8,250 nucleotides of DNA from an uncultured Carnobacterium sp. (lineage in GTDB: Bacteria > Bacillota > Bacilli > Lactobacillales > Aerococcaceae). A program made the translations under genes and the position numbers. How positions within the stretch are numbered: position 1 is the first letter of the stretch; every line of letters starts with the position of its first letter. The notes beneath the pieces were generated by a model. That model did not search any database and was not told the DNA's origin. It saw only the letters and a program-made list of their open reading frames with translations. The DNA lies in contig CALJSD010000013.1 in NCBI GenBank assembly GCA_937976325.1, positions 1 to 8,250 of the forward strand, read 5' to 3'. This document shows positions 1-6,317 of this stretch, piece after piece.

Positions 1-1
1 G

Positions 2-817
2 ACGCAGATACTCACATGAGTCTATACTTTGCAGAAAATCCAACAGAAATTTGCTCCATAACTCATCACCAGCTCCTTCGTTAATTGCATCAATAAATAA
101 CACTACAGGCTCCCCTATTCTCTTACCATAATTATCGAGTTCTTTTAGTAATTTTTCCTTTCTACATTTTATATCCAATAACTCTCGAATTTGGGAAAGA
201 GGATCAGATGATAGCGTAAAATGTTGCCCCAAAAGTAGTATAGACGGTTCATGAGCACGCTTGCGCTGGGTCACCATATCTCCTATAAGATGAGACTTTC
301 CCGTACCAGCAACACCCGTAACTATAATTGTATGATATTTCTTGAACTCAATCCATCTATTGGAAAGCACTTTCTGTAGGGCATATCCATCTTCACGAAT
401 AGAGGCTTCTAATTCGCTTGTCACATCTGGAATACTCTCTAGTTTTTCGACAAGACGAGGCACACGTTTTAATGAGATTTCCTCTTCTTCGACTTTTTCA
501 AAGAAACGTTCTACTTCATGTGTTGTCGTTAAAACACGCAGGATATCACTTAATTCGCGTCCATTCAGCTCTGCTTCTAGCTCTAGACGTTTCAAGGCAA
601 AACTTATATCTTTCAATCGTGGAATTGGAATTCCTTGTTTGAGACGGAGTAACTCCACTCCATCTGTTGTTTCTTCGATTTTATGTTGAATGGCCTTTGC
701 ATCAACTTCAATAGGAAGTTCCTTAATCATTTGTTTTCCTTTTTCGGAAGTCGCATATTCAGCCAGTTGTGTTCTAATTTTTGAAAATTCTAAAACCTTT
801 TCGATTTTCGAATTCAT
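2..817 (-). CDS. Chimeric ORF: MutS2 N-terminus fused to Avs-like STAND NTPase (partial, runs off left edge)
   Basis: Reading the minus strand from ATG at 817, 272 codons are open to the window edge with no stop. Residues 1 to about 145 (MNSKIEKVLEFSKIRTQLAE onward) look like the MutS2 N-terminal domain, including LLRLKQGIPIPRLKDIS and ending in REDGY, where MutS2 normally continues EDGEVLDSAS. From about 146 the protein changes to a P-loop NTPase: Walker A GVAGTGKSH (168-176), ILLLGQHF (about 197-204), and Walker B VVLFIDAINEG (238-248). That pattern resembles STAND NTPases of Avs (AVAST) anti-phage proteins; this is my recognition, not a search result. The MutS2 ATPase and Smr nuclease domains are absent here, so MutS2 function is presumably lost unless the rest lies elsewhere. 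GAAGGA (823-828) is a good ribosome binding site. The position after zapA-cvpA is the normal mutS2 place. Insertion, deletion fusion or an assembly chimera could explain it. Confidence 0.8.
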   Translation of the reverse strand, partial: MNSKIEKVLEFSKIRTQLAEYATSEKGKQMIKELPIEVDAKAIQHKIEETTDGVELLRLKQGIPIPRLKDISFALKRLELEAELNGRELSDILRVLTTTHEVERFFEKVEEEEISLKRVPRLVEKLESIPDVTSELEASIREDGYALQKVLSNRWIEFKKYHTIIVTGVAGTGKSHLIGDMVTQRKRAHEPSILLLGQHFTLSSDPLSQIRELLDIKCRKEKLLKELDNYGKRIGEPVVLFIDAINEGAGDELWSKFLLDFLQSIDSCEYLR

Positions 818-834
818 AACAGTCCTTCTTTCTT

Positions 835-862
835 AAAAAACGTGGAACAAGTTTGTTCCACG
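835..862 (-). terminator. Hairpin and U-tract between cvpA and the mutS2-NTPase ORF (terminator or attenuator)
   Basis: CGTGGAAC (841-848) pairs with GTTCCACG (855-862) around a 6-nt loop, and two more A-T pairs can close further. On the minus transcript it is followed directly by six U (840-835), the layout of an intrinsic terminator. It lies 10 nt after the cvpA stop and only 17 nt before the next ATG at 817, leaving no room for a promoter in between. The downstream gene must therefore be reached by readthrough from the zapA-cvpA transcript. Confidence 0.7.
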
Positions 863-872
863 CTTCGAGGTT

Positions 873-1409
873 TTATTTAGGTAATAACCAACTTGAAACG
901 ATTGGCGTCACAATTGGTGTTTTCGTGATGATGAAGTTTGGCAATCCGCCTTCGATAATCTTTTGTGCTGGTGCCATCGGAATCATCGCTACTGCGTAAA
1001 GTACAAAGAAAATGAATAAGTAGTTCATTAAGAATCCAAGTGCTGCTCCACCGATCGTATTGAATTGTTTCAATAGCGGTAAGAATGTTAATTCGCTAGC
1101 GACATATCCAAGGAATCGAACCACTAACCATCCAAGAATCATGATGACTAGGAATGCAACCAATTTATAGAATGATTGGTCGAGTGACATCGCTTGGGCT
1201 TCTGTGAAAATCGCTAAGTGATTTCCAGGAATGTATGATGGATATGGGATATACACCGATAAGAATTTTGCGAGTCCTTCGTAAGTGAACATCGCAACTA
1301 AGAATGTGATGAAGTATCCTGCGATATATACGAGTTGTAAAGTTAATCCTCTGCGCATTCCGGTATACACACCAACTAATAAATAAAATAAAATAATTAA
1401 CGTTACCAT
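873..1409 (-). CDS. cvpA: CvpA family membrane protein
   Basis: This 178-residue protein has four predicted membrane segments, at about residues 2-17, 25-45, 80-107 and 117-142. A basic GMRRGLTLQ loop follows the first segment, typical of CvpA (colicin V production) proteins. The family is widespread in bacteria and sits in the inner or cytoplasmic membrane. Its biochemical role is not settled; E. coli CvpA is needed for colicin V production and affects envelope stress tolerance. The ATG at 1409 follows GAAGGTAGG at a suitable distance. The gene starts 6 nt after the zapA stop, so the two are almost certainly co-transcribed and probably translationally coupled. The order zapA-cvpA-mutS2 is the standard Firmicutes arrangement (B. 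subtilis yshA-yshB-(polX)-mutSB). Confidence 0.88.
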   Translation of the reverse strand: MVTLIILFYLLVGVYTGMRRGLTLQLVYIAGYFITFLVAMFTYEGLAKFLSVYIPYPSYIPGNHLAIFTEAQAMSLDQSFYKLVAFLVIMILGWLVVRFLGYVASELTFLPLLKQFNTIGGAALGFLMNYLFIFFVLYAVAMIPMAPAQKIIEGGLPNFIITKTPIVTPIVSSWLLPK

Positions 1410-1415
1410 TGAAAC

Positions 1416-1796
1416 CTACCTTCTCAACAAATCTTGTTGTAATTCAAATTGTTTTTCTAATTCTTGTTTTCTATTTGCATCAATCGAAGGGCGTTTATGT
1501 TGAACGGAGCGCAATTCTTTTTCCAACTGCTCTACACGTTTCTTCAATGCGACCACTTCTTCTTGCTTTTCAAATTGATTCGAGATGGCGTTGATGGCTG
1601 CAAGAAGCGCCACTTCTTCCGTCGACAATTTGTCAGATACTCGAGTGATTTGATCTAATTGTTCTTGTAAGACACGCACAATACTTTGCATTTCTTGTTG
1701 CGACTTACGACCAATAATCGTATAAGATTTCCCTGAAATCGTTGCTTTTACTCTTGTTTTTGGTTGATTCACAAAAGACCCTCTCACTTTCTCCAT
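1416..1796 (-). CDS. zapA: Cell division protein ZapA
   Basis: This 126-residue protein has the ZapA layout: a small N-terminal globular domain (KTRVKATISGKSYTIIGRKS, about 13-32) followed by long helices. A charged coiled coil, about residues 75-126, runs through KKRVEQLEKELRS. ZapA binds FtsZ at midcell and cross-links its protofilaments, promoting Z-ring assembly. At 126 residues it is longer than the roughly 85-110 usual in Bacillus, because of an extended Lys/Glu/Gln-rich C-terminal helix. The start ATG at 1796 is preceded by AAGGTGAT. It is the first gene of the minus-strand operon with cvpA and is divergent from rnhC. I see no convincing promoter: a TGTTAAAAT extended -10-like box (1808-1816) lies too close to the ribosome binding site. 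Confidence 0.85.
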   Translation of the reverse strand: MEKVRGSFVNQPKTRVKATISGKSYTIIGRKSQQEMQSIVRVLQEQLDQITRVSDKLSTEEVALLAAINAISNQFEKQEEVVALKKRVEQLEKELRSVQHKRPSIDANRKQELEKQFELQQDLLRR

Positions 1797-1860
1797 AATA
1801 TCACCTTATTTTAACATTTTTCATTTAAAAAATACACTAATAATCCACTTTTTTAGAGAG

Positions 1861-1889
1861 TGGACGGATGAAATTTGTCATGGTATGCT
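1861..1889 (+). promoter_or_regulatory. Predicted promoter of rnhC
   Basis: TGGACG (1861-1866) and TATGCT (1884-1889) are separated by 17 nt, and the -10 carries an extended TG (1881-1882). Transcription would start near 1896, giving a very short leader directly before the ribosome binding site. This short leader also argues against translation from the TTG at 1875. Confidence 0.5.
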
Positions 1890-1910
1890 AAAAAGAAAAG
1901 GGGGAACGAC

Positions 1911-2825
1911 ATGAATTCATTAACTTTAATTTTATCAGCTGAGCAAATTGCAACCCTTGGAGCAACCTACGCTTCATACACGCAATCTCCTCCACCACAC
2001 GCAACATTGCGTCTAAAGGTCGACGGTTTATCGATTACGGCCTATAAATCGGGAAAGGTTCTCTTCCAAGGAAAAGGCATTGAAGACTTTATCCAAAAGA
2101 ACCACCTCGAACAATCAATTGACGCCACTTCAAAGAAAGCTCTCGAAGACTCTACTCTTCCAGAAGGCTTTGCGACTTGGAGCGTTATCGGAAGCGATGA
2201 AGTCGGAAACGGTGCTTACTTTGGGCCTCTAACGGTTGCGGCAGCTTATGTTTCAAAAGAAAACATTGCCACACTAAAAGCGATGGGCGTTCGCGATTCA
2301 AAAGATATGACGGACGACCAAATTAAGGCTCTCGTTCCAAAAATCAAAGAAGCTGTGCCTTATAAATTACTCACACTTTGGCCTGAAAAATATAACGAAG
2401 TCCAACAAGTCAAAAATCTAAATGAGATGAAGGCTCTGCTTCATAACCAAGCTCTCCGTCTCTTAACAGAAAAACTCGCTCCTGAAGTTCCAGAAGCGTA
2501 CTTAATCGACCAATTCTGTAAACCAGACTTGTATTATCGTTATCTCAAAGGCCAAGACCTTGTCGATAAGAAGAAAACATACTTTATTACAAAAGGTGAA
2601 AGCCACCATATCGCCGTTGCGGCTGCCTCAATGATTGCCAGATGTGCTTTTCTCGATGGCTTAGACTCTCTAAGCGCCGAATACGGATATGAACTACCAA
2701 GCGGTGCCGGCGCCAACGTCGATAAAGCAGCAGCCACTATTTTAAAACACGGTGGTATGGAACTCCTCGGTAAAGTGGCCAAACTCCACTTCGCCAACAC
2801 CGAAAAAGCTAAGAAACTTCTCTAA
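1911..2825 (+). CDS. rnhC: Ribonuclease HIII
   Basis: This 304-residue enzyme degrades the RNA strand of RNA-DNA hybrids in the cytoplasm, using Mg2+ or Mn2+. It removes R-loops and primer RNA. An N-terminal TBP-like substrate-binding domain (about 1-85) precedes the type 2 RNase H fold. GSDEVGNGAYFGPL (94-107) supplies D96 and E97 of the catalytic site; the glutamate distinguishes HIII from HII. Further motifs are RDSKDMTD (128-135), LNEMKALLHNQ, YLIDQF with D200, and the KGESHHIAVAAASMIAR block (228-244). The ATG at 1911 is chosen over an in-frame TTG at 1875 because AAAGGGGG (1897-1904) sits just upstream of it and the resulting length matches the family. The gene is divergent from zapA, as in B. 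subtilis, and convergent with corA. Confidence 0.95.
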   Translation: MNSLTLILSAEQIATLGATYASYTQSPPPHATLRLKVDGLSITAYKSGKVLFQGKGIEDFIQKNHLEQSIDATSKKALEDSTLPEGFATWSVIGSDEVGNGAYFGPLTVAAAYVSKENIATLKAMGVRDSKDMTDDQIKALVPKIKEAVPYKLLTLWPEKYNEVQQVKNLNEMKALLHNQALRLLTEKLAPEVPEAYLIDQFCKPDLYYRYLKGQDLVDKKKTYFITKGESHHIAVAAASMIARCAFLDGLDSLSAEYGYELPSGAGANVDKAAATILKHGGMELLGKVAKLHFANTEKAKKLL

Positions 2826-2850
2826 CCTCCCATCACCAAACGAGGTTAGA
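2821..2850 (+). other. Perfect inverted repeat at the 3' end of rnhC
   Basis: TCTAACCTC (2821-2829) is perfectly complementary to GAGGTTAGA (2842-2850) around a 12-nt loop, and it includes the rnhC stop codon. No T-run follows, so it is not a classical intrinsic terminator. It could stabilise the rnhC mRNA 3' end or form part of a larger structure with the adjacent palindromes. Confidence 0.45.
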
Positions 2851-2873
2851 TAGGTCTCCGTTCTCAGATTTCC

Positions 2874-2906
2874 AAAAACACTCCTACTCGATAGGAACCA
2901 GTTTTT
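2874..2906 (+). terminator. Weak terminator-like palindrome downstream of rnhC
   Basis: AAAAAC (2874-2879) can pair with GTTTTT (2901-2906), and TCCTA (2882-2886) with TAGGA (2892-2896), around a CTCGA loop. The run of five T on the right makes it a weak intrinsic terminator candidate for rnhC. Its sequence closely resembles the strong palindrome at 3142-3174. GTTTTT at 2901-2906 is also the outermost pairing block of the long inverted repeat, so the two structures would compete. Confidence 0.4.
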
Positions 2907-3125
2907 CGGTGCTCAAAATGATTACGGAGAATCTTGTGGATTTTATTGTAGCAGTAACGTGAAAAAGCATTAAAACGAATTAACGGGCGTAGGAATTTAT
3001 TCCGTACGCCAGCTTTGAGGCTTTAAAGGCGCAAAACCAAGGCATGCGCCGGTGCAACGTTACAGCTACAATAAACAAATCCGCAAGGATTCGAAGTAAT
3101 CATATATCTGAGCACAAATAAAAAC
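2901..3125. repeat. Long imperfect inverted repeat: structured RNA or MITE-like palindromic element
   Basis: No gene is visible in 2826-3176. About 52 base pairs link the arms in order: 2901-2906/3120-3125, 2909-2915/3109-3115, 2918-2925/3096-3103, 2929-2933/3088-3092, 2934-2943/3077-3086 (one G-U), 2944-2952/3065-3073 and 2954-2960/3057-3063. Only small bulges separate the blocks. Between the arms two further hairpins form: GGCGT/ACGCC (2986-2990/3006-3010) with an inner GGAA/TTCC stem, and GGCGC/GCGCC (3028-3032/3046-3050). AAAGC (2964-2968) can also pair with GCTTT (3012-3016). The result is a branched fold closed by a long stem. I do not recognise a known RNA: no SRP, tmRNA or RNase P signature is present. 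It may be a non-autonomous palindromic repeat or a structured RNA; transcription is not shown. Confidence 0.65.
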
Positions 3126-3141
3126 CTAGCACATAAACAAC

Positions 3142-3174
3142 AAACACCTTCCTATCAAGTAGGAAGGTGTTTTT
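3142..3174. terminator. Strong terminator between convergent rnhC and corA
   Basis: AAACACCTTCCTA (3142-3154) pairs perfectly with TAGGAAGGTGTTT (3160-3172) around a 5-nt loop, giving 13 pairs. T-rich sequence follows on the plus strand (GTGTTTTT). On the minus strand the hairpin lies 3 nt past the corA stop and is followed by UUUGUUGUUU. It probably terminates corA and may also stop readthrough from rnhC. Confidence 0.8.
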
Positions 3175-3176
3175 GG

Positions 3177-4079
3177 TTAATCTTTCATAATGCGCTTGAT
3201 AATCTGCGACACGCCTATCCAACCGAATGCGATAATCAAAAGAATGATCGCCCATCCGTGTCTAAACTCCGTAAACGGAATCTGCACATTCATCCCGAAG
3301 AATCCCGTCACAATATCCGGAATCGTCATTAAAATCGAGATGACCGTTAAGAATTTCATCGTGTCGTTCAAGTTATTATTCAATATATTGTTATACGTGT
3401 TTGCGATTTGATGCAAGATTTGAAGATGTAAATCTGTCATCGCTACTAATTGATTCGCTTCGATGATATTATCTTCCAACTGCTCTCTTTCAGAATCGTC
3501 GAGCGCCTTGAAGGCTTGCTGTGTCTTCAATTGCTCGAGTACAATCGCGTTTTGCTTCGTTGCTGAAACTAAATACATTCCCTCAATCTGCATGTCAGAT
3601 AAGCGGAATAAATTATCCTTTGTCGTTTTTTTTCGAAGCAATTTACTAATATTTTGTTGCTCTTTATTTAACTTTTCAATAATTGGGAAATAGTTTTCCG
3701 AAATCGTAAATAAGCTATGTAATAAGAAATTAAATACGCTCCAATGCATATTCTCTTCTAGCTCTTCACGAATTTGATCAATAATATATTCATTTTTCTC
3801 ATTTGAAATCGTAACGATTTGATTTTGCCGTACGATAAACGTTAACGGAATCGTATCGTAGTGGTTCTCTTCGCGTGATAAGTTGAGGACATTATAAATG
3901 ACCACCAATGTCTTCGTTCGACGATTATACTCCATATGCGCGCGTTCGTTTTTATCCAGAGCGTATTCAATCATCTCGTCATCGATTTCATACGTATCGT
4001 AAATGGATGAATATTCACTGATTAAATCTGAATTAATGTTAATCCAAGTATTGTCTTCGCCAAAATGCATGACTGCCAT
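3177..4079 (-). CDS. corA: CorA family divalent cation transporter
   Basis: This 300-residue protein has the CorA layout. A cytoplasmic N-terminal domain (about 1-130) is followed by long charged helices (about 130-240). Two C-terminal membrane segments (about 242-261 and 275-293) are joined by the family signature GMN at 262-264, in TGFFGMNVQIP. The protein ends with a short basic cytoplasmic tail. CorA proteins assemble as pentamers and conduct Mg2+, sometimes Co2+ or Ni2+, across the cytoplasmic membrane. The ATG at 4079 has an excellent AAGGAGGG ribosome binding site (4085-4092). The gene appears to be a single-gene transcript, with its own upstream region and a strong terminator after it. 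Substrate preference cannot be read from the sequence; Zn2+ export is an alternative seen in the wider superfamily. Confidence 0.92.
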   Translation of the reverse strand: MAVMHFGEDNTWININSDLISEYSSIYDTYEIDDEMIEYALDKNERAHMEYNRRTKTLVVIYNVLNLSREENHYDTIPLTFIVRQNQIVTISNEKNEYIIDQIREELEENMHWSVFNFLLHSLFTISENYFPIIEKLNKEQQNISKLLRKKTTKDNLFRLSDMQIEGMYLVSATKQNAIVLEQLKTQQAFKALDDSEREQLEDNIIEANQLVAMTDLHLQILHQIANTYNNILNNNLNDTMKFLTVISILMTIPDIVTGFFGMNVQIPFTEFRHGWAIILLIIAFGWIGVSQIIKRIMKD

Positions 4080-4111
4080 TTAAATCCCTCCTTCAACTAG
4101 AATGCTGTACT

Positions 4112-4120
4112 AGTATATCA
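4112..4120 (-). promoter_or_regulatory. Possible extended -10 element of corA
   Basis: On the minus strand TGATATACT (4112-4120) matches an extended -10 (TG-n-TATACT) about 33 nt upstream of the corA ATG. The expected -35 position holds no recognisable hexamer, so this depends on the extended -10 alone. Confidence 0.35.
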
Positions 4121-4153
4121 TAAATACCGCTAAACCGCCTATTCATAGGAAAC

Positions 4154-4193
4154 AAAAACACGCAACTCTTCTTGATTAAAGAGTTACGTGTTT
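4154..4193 (-). terminator. Intrinsic terminator of the pht gene
   Basis: AAGAGTTACGTGTTT (4179-4193) pairs with AAACACGCAACTCTT (4156-4170) around an 8-nt loop, starting 7 nt beyond the pht stop codon. One position is a C-A mismatch in plus-strand RNA but a G-U wobble in minus-strand RNA. The hairpin is therefore fully paired only when read from pht, and a U-tract follows. Confidence 0.8.
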
Positions 4194-4200
4194 AAAAGTT

Positions 4201-6303
4201 CTATTGTTCAACAGTTGTTGTTTCTACTGTTGTAGCAGCTTCTGTTGTAGCCGTTGTTGCTTCTGTTGTCTCTACAGAAGCGGTCGTACTTTCTGTTGTT
4301 TCTGTTGTTTCTGTCGTTTCGCTTTGCGTCGTTGTAGTTTCTTCGGACGGTATTTCCTCTGAAGGTTTCACATCTAGAATAGAGCTCTTCGGAGTGCTGT
4401 TATCTTTATCCGATTCATCCAACGCCATTTCAGCGAAGTCTTTGGCCTCTTGGAAAATGCTTTGTTCTTCCTCAGAAGCTGGCGTTAAAATCTCTTTCAG
4501 ATTCTTTCCGATTGTCGCATCGACTTTGCCATCGAATTTGGCATGAGATTCCTTAATCGCTAATTTTGCACGATAAGACTCAATGATAAGTGATTCAACA
4601 GGTGTTGTCGCAAAGTTCAATCGTGAACCCATATAACGTTTAATGAGGCTTGCCACTTCTTCACGAAGCGCAGCTGGTAATTCTTGGTCTAAAACGTGTT
4701 GTGTTAAGAAGTATAAGTAACGCATTCCTTCGATACTAATACGGTCGTTGGCATCACGTAATGCTTGAACCAATGCACGAATCGCGTTTACTTGTTCTTC
4801 TTTATTAGATTCACGCGCTTTTGAAGCCAAGTCTTTCAACTCGTCCGCTGTCACGCCGTAGTCTTGTAAATTCAACTCCCCGACCATACGAACCGTTTCT
4901 TCGTGAGTCGCGTTCATCTTTTGTTCTTCAGGCGTTACTTCTTCAGCAGCAATCGTTTCATGGTTAACCGTTTGGGCCTCGAAGTGTTCCAATCCTTTAA
5001 CGAAGCCTTCAGTTGAGTTCCCTTTTAATTGCACTAGTTCTTTGTATTCAGTCAAAGCCACTAAAATTCGGTTCAATGTTACAGGATCGTCTTTATATTT
5101 TTCACTGGCGTGAGCTTTCACTTCGTCAATTTTGGCAAAAACAGTCTCCAAATTCACATCCCCTGCCACAAATGGAGGAACGATGACTGGAAGTTTATTT
5201 TTCTCATACGCTTCGACGCCGTCTTTATTGACGATATTCATTGAGTGACTATGGTCGCCGTGAGGAATATCGAAACGTCCATTTACAATGCGAATCGCTG
5301 TACGAGAAATGCCCATACGTCTTGCGATTAAATCAATCTCTTGGGATAGTCGCACTTCTGCAGGAATCGATGGGTCAGAATTTGGAACTTCGAATCGTTT
5401 CAATGGAATCACCCAAGGATGAATATGACTCTTGTCTTGCCCTTGTTCCATATTTTGGAAGGCGAAAACTTTTCCGACATACTCTCCTTGATCATTTGTC
5501 ACGGACTCGAACTTAATCGTATCTCGTTCCACGCCGTAAGCATACACGATGTAGTCTAAATATTTTTGAATCTCTGGCGATTGCAATGTCCACTCTTCAG
5601 CTTGTGGTGTTGCAATATCTGTTGCTGGAGGCGTTACAGGCTGAGCGCTTGCTGTACTTGGTCTTGTTGGTGTAACGGCACCGATTGTACTAGCCACTCC
5701 TGTGTTGCTTCCACCAGTCGATGGTCTTGAAATTGGTTCATCGTCAAAGGCGAAAGAAGCACTGCCATCTCCACAGTCTAATACATCGTGGAAATGGTCG
5801 CCGTGCGGGATACGTAATAACTTACATGTTCTCTTCTTGCCATTTTCATCTTCTCTTGTCACCGTTTGTGCGTTTGCTAATTGTGAGCGGTAAATAAAAT
5901 GAAAGTGGTCGCCGTGTCGAACAACAAAACCTAATTCATTTTCACTGACGATATCATTTGGATTGAAGACGTAATTGTCTTCTACTGTACTCGTTGTTGC
6001 TCCTGGTTTTTTCTGTTCATAAATGGCATCTGCTGGTGGCGCACCATATACAAAGTGATAATGGTCGCCGTGTTTTTTCAAATAACCATTCTCAAATACT
6101 TCTCCGACAATTGTCTTTGGTTTATTGTCTTTAATTTCTTGTGCTGCCTGTTCGTATTTCGCCATACGCTCAGCATCAATGGTTGTCTCCTCAGTTGTTG
6201 TGTCCGTTGTTTGGGCTTGTTGCTGGGATAATACGGCACCCGATGCAAATAACAACCCTAGCGCAACTGCCCCTCCTAAAATAACCTTTTCTTTCTTATT
6301 CAT
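4201..6303 (-). CDS. Pneumococcal histidine triad (Pht) family zinc-binding surface protein
   Basis: This 700-residue exported protein carries the HxxHxH histidine triads that define Pht proteins: HGDHYH (78-83), HGDHFH (130-135), HGDHFH (167-172) and HGDHSH (348-353), plus a SHIHPW motif at 292-297. Streptococcal Pht proteins sit on the cell surface, bind Zn2+ and pass it to the AdcA/AdcAII-AdcBC importer; that role is inferred here. An N-terminal signal segment (MNKKEKVILGGAVALGLLFA) is present. A Pro/Thr/Ser-rich linker spans about 191-235, a helical Glu/Lys-rich region about 380-640, and a Thr/Glu low-complexity tail about 653-700. No LPXTG or lipobox is seen, so the anchor is unclear. 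The ATG at 6303 is preferred over one at 6420, which lies inside the neighbouring terminator and upstream of the promoter. C160 and C177 flank the third triad. Confidence 0.9.
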   Translation of the reverse strand: MNKKEKVILGGAVALGLLFASGAVLSQQQAQTTDTTTEETTIDAERMAKYEQAAQEIKDNKPKTIVGEVFENGYLKKHGDHYHFVYGAPPADAIYEQKKPGATTSTVEDNYVFNPNDIVSENELGFVVRHGDHFHFIYRSQLANAQTVTREDENGKKRTCKLLRIPHGDHFHDVLDCGDGSASFAFDDEPISRPSTGGSNTGVASTIGAVTPTRPSTASAQPVTPPATDIATPQAEEWTLQSPEIQKYLDYIVYAYGVERDTIKFESVTNDQGEYVGKVFAFQNMEQGQDKSHIHPWVIPLKRFEVPNSDPSIPAEVRLSQEIDLIARRMGISRTAIRIVNGRFDIPHGDHSHSMNIVNKDGVEAYEKNKLPVIVPPFVAGDVNLETVFAKIDEVKAHASEKYKDDPVTLNRILVALTEYKELVQLKGNSTEGFVKGLEHFEAQTVNHETIAAEEVTPEEQKMNATHEETVRMVGELNLQDYGVTADELKDLASKARESNKEEQVNAIRALVQALRDANDRISIEGMRYLYFLTQHVLDQELPAALREEVASLIKRYMGSRLNFATTPVESLIIESYRAKLAIKESHAKFDGKVDATIGKNLKEILTPASEEEQSIFQEAKDFAEMALDESDKDNSTPKSSILDVKPSEEIPSEETTTTQSETTETTETTESTTASVETTEATTATTEAATTVETTTVEQ
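4204..4347 (-). repeat. Low-complexity Thr/Glu-coding repeat at the 3' end of pht
   Basis: The plus strand shows repeated TCTGTTGT and GTTGTTTCT units, encoding a degenerate TTET/TTEA tail of roughly 48 residues on the minus strand (about 653-700). Such tracts are prone to length change by replication slippage. In surface proteins they often act as stalks or wall-spanning regions. Confidence 0.7.
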
Positions 6304-6317
6304 GACTCTCTCACTTT

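Noticed and set aside
342..689. Plus-strand open frames of 115 and 74 codons opposite the left-edge gene
   Set aside because: They are antisense to the MutS2-NTPase frame, encode Ser/Arg-rich protein with no recognisable domain, and lack a ribosome binding site.
1808..1836. TGTTAAAAT as a zapA promoter
   Set aside because: Transcription would start at about 1801, inside or after the AAGGTGAT ribosome binding site, and no -35 is visible.
1875..1910. TTG start extending RNase HIII by 12 residues
   Set aside because: The extension would lie over the predicted -10 box and ribosome binding site. ATG 1911 has AAAGGGGG just upstream and gives a normal family length.
2901..3125. 6S RNA, SRP RNA, tmRNA or RNase P RNA
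   Set aside because: No diagnostic motif of SRP, tmRNA or RNase P is seen. The two inner hairpins do not fit the single long rod with central bubble of 6S RNA.
4201..6300. CRISPR-like array from repeated short motifs in pht
   Set aside because: The repeats are the coding of histidine triads and a Thr/Glu tail, irregularly spaced within one reading frame.
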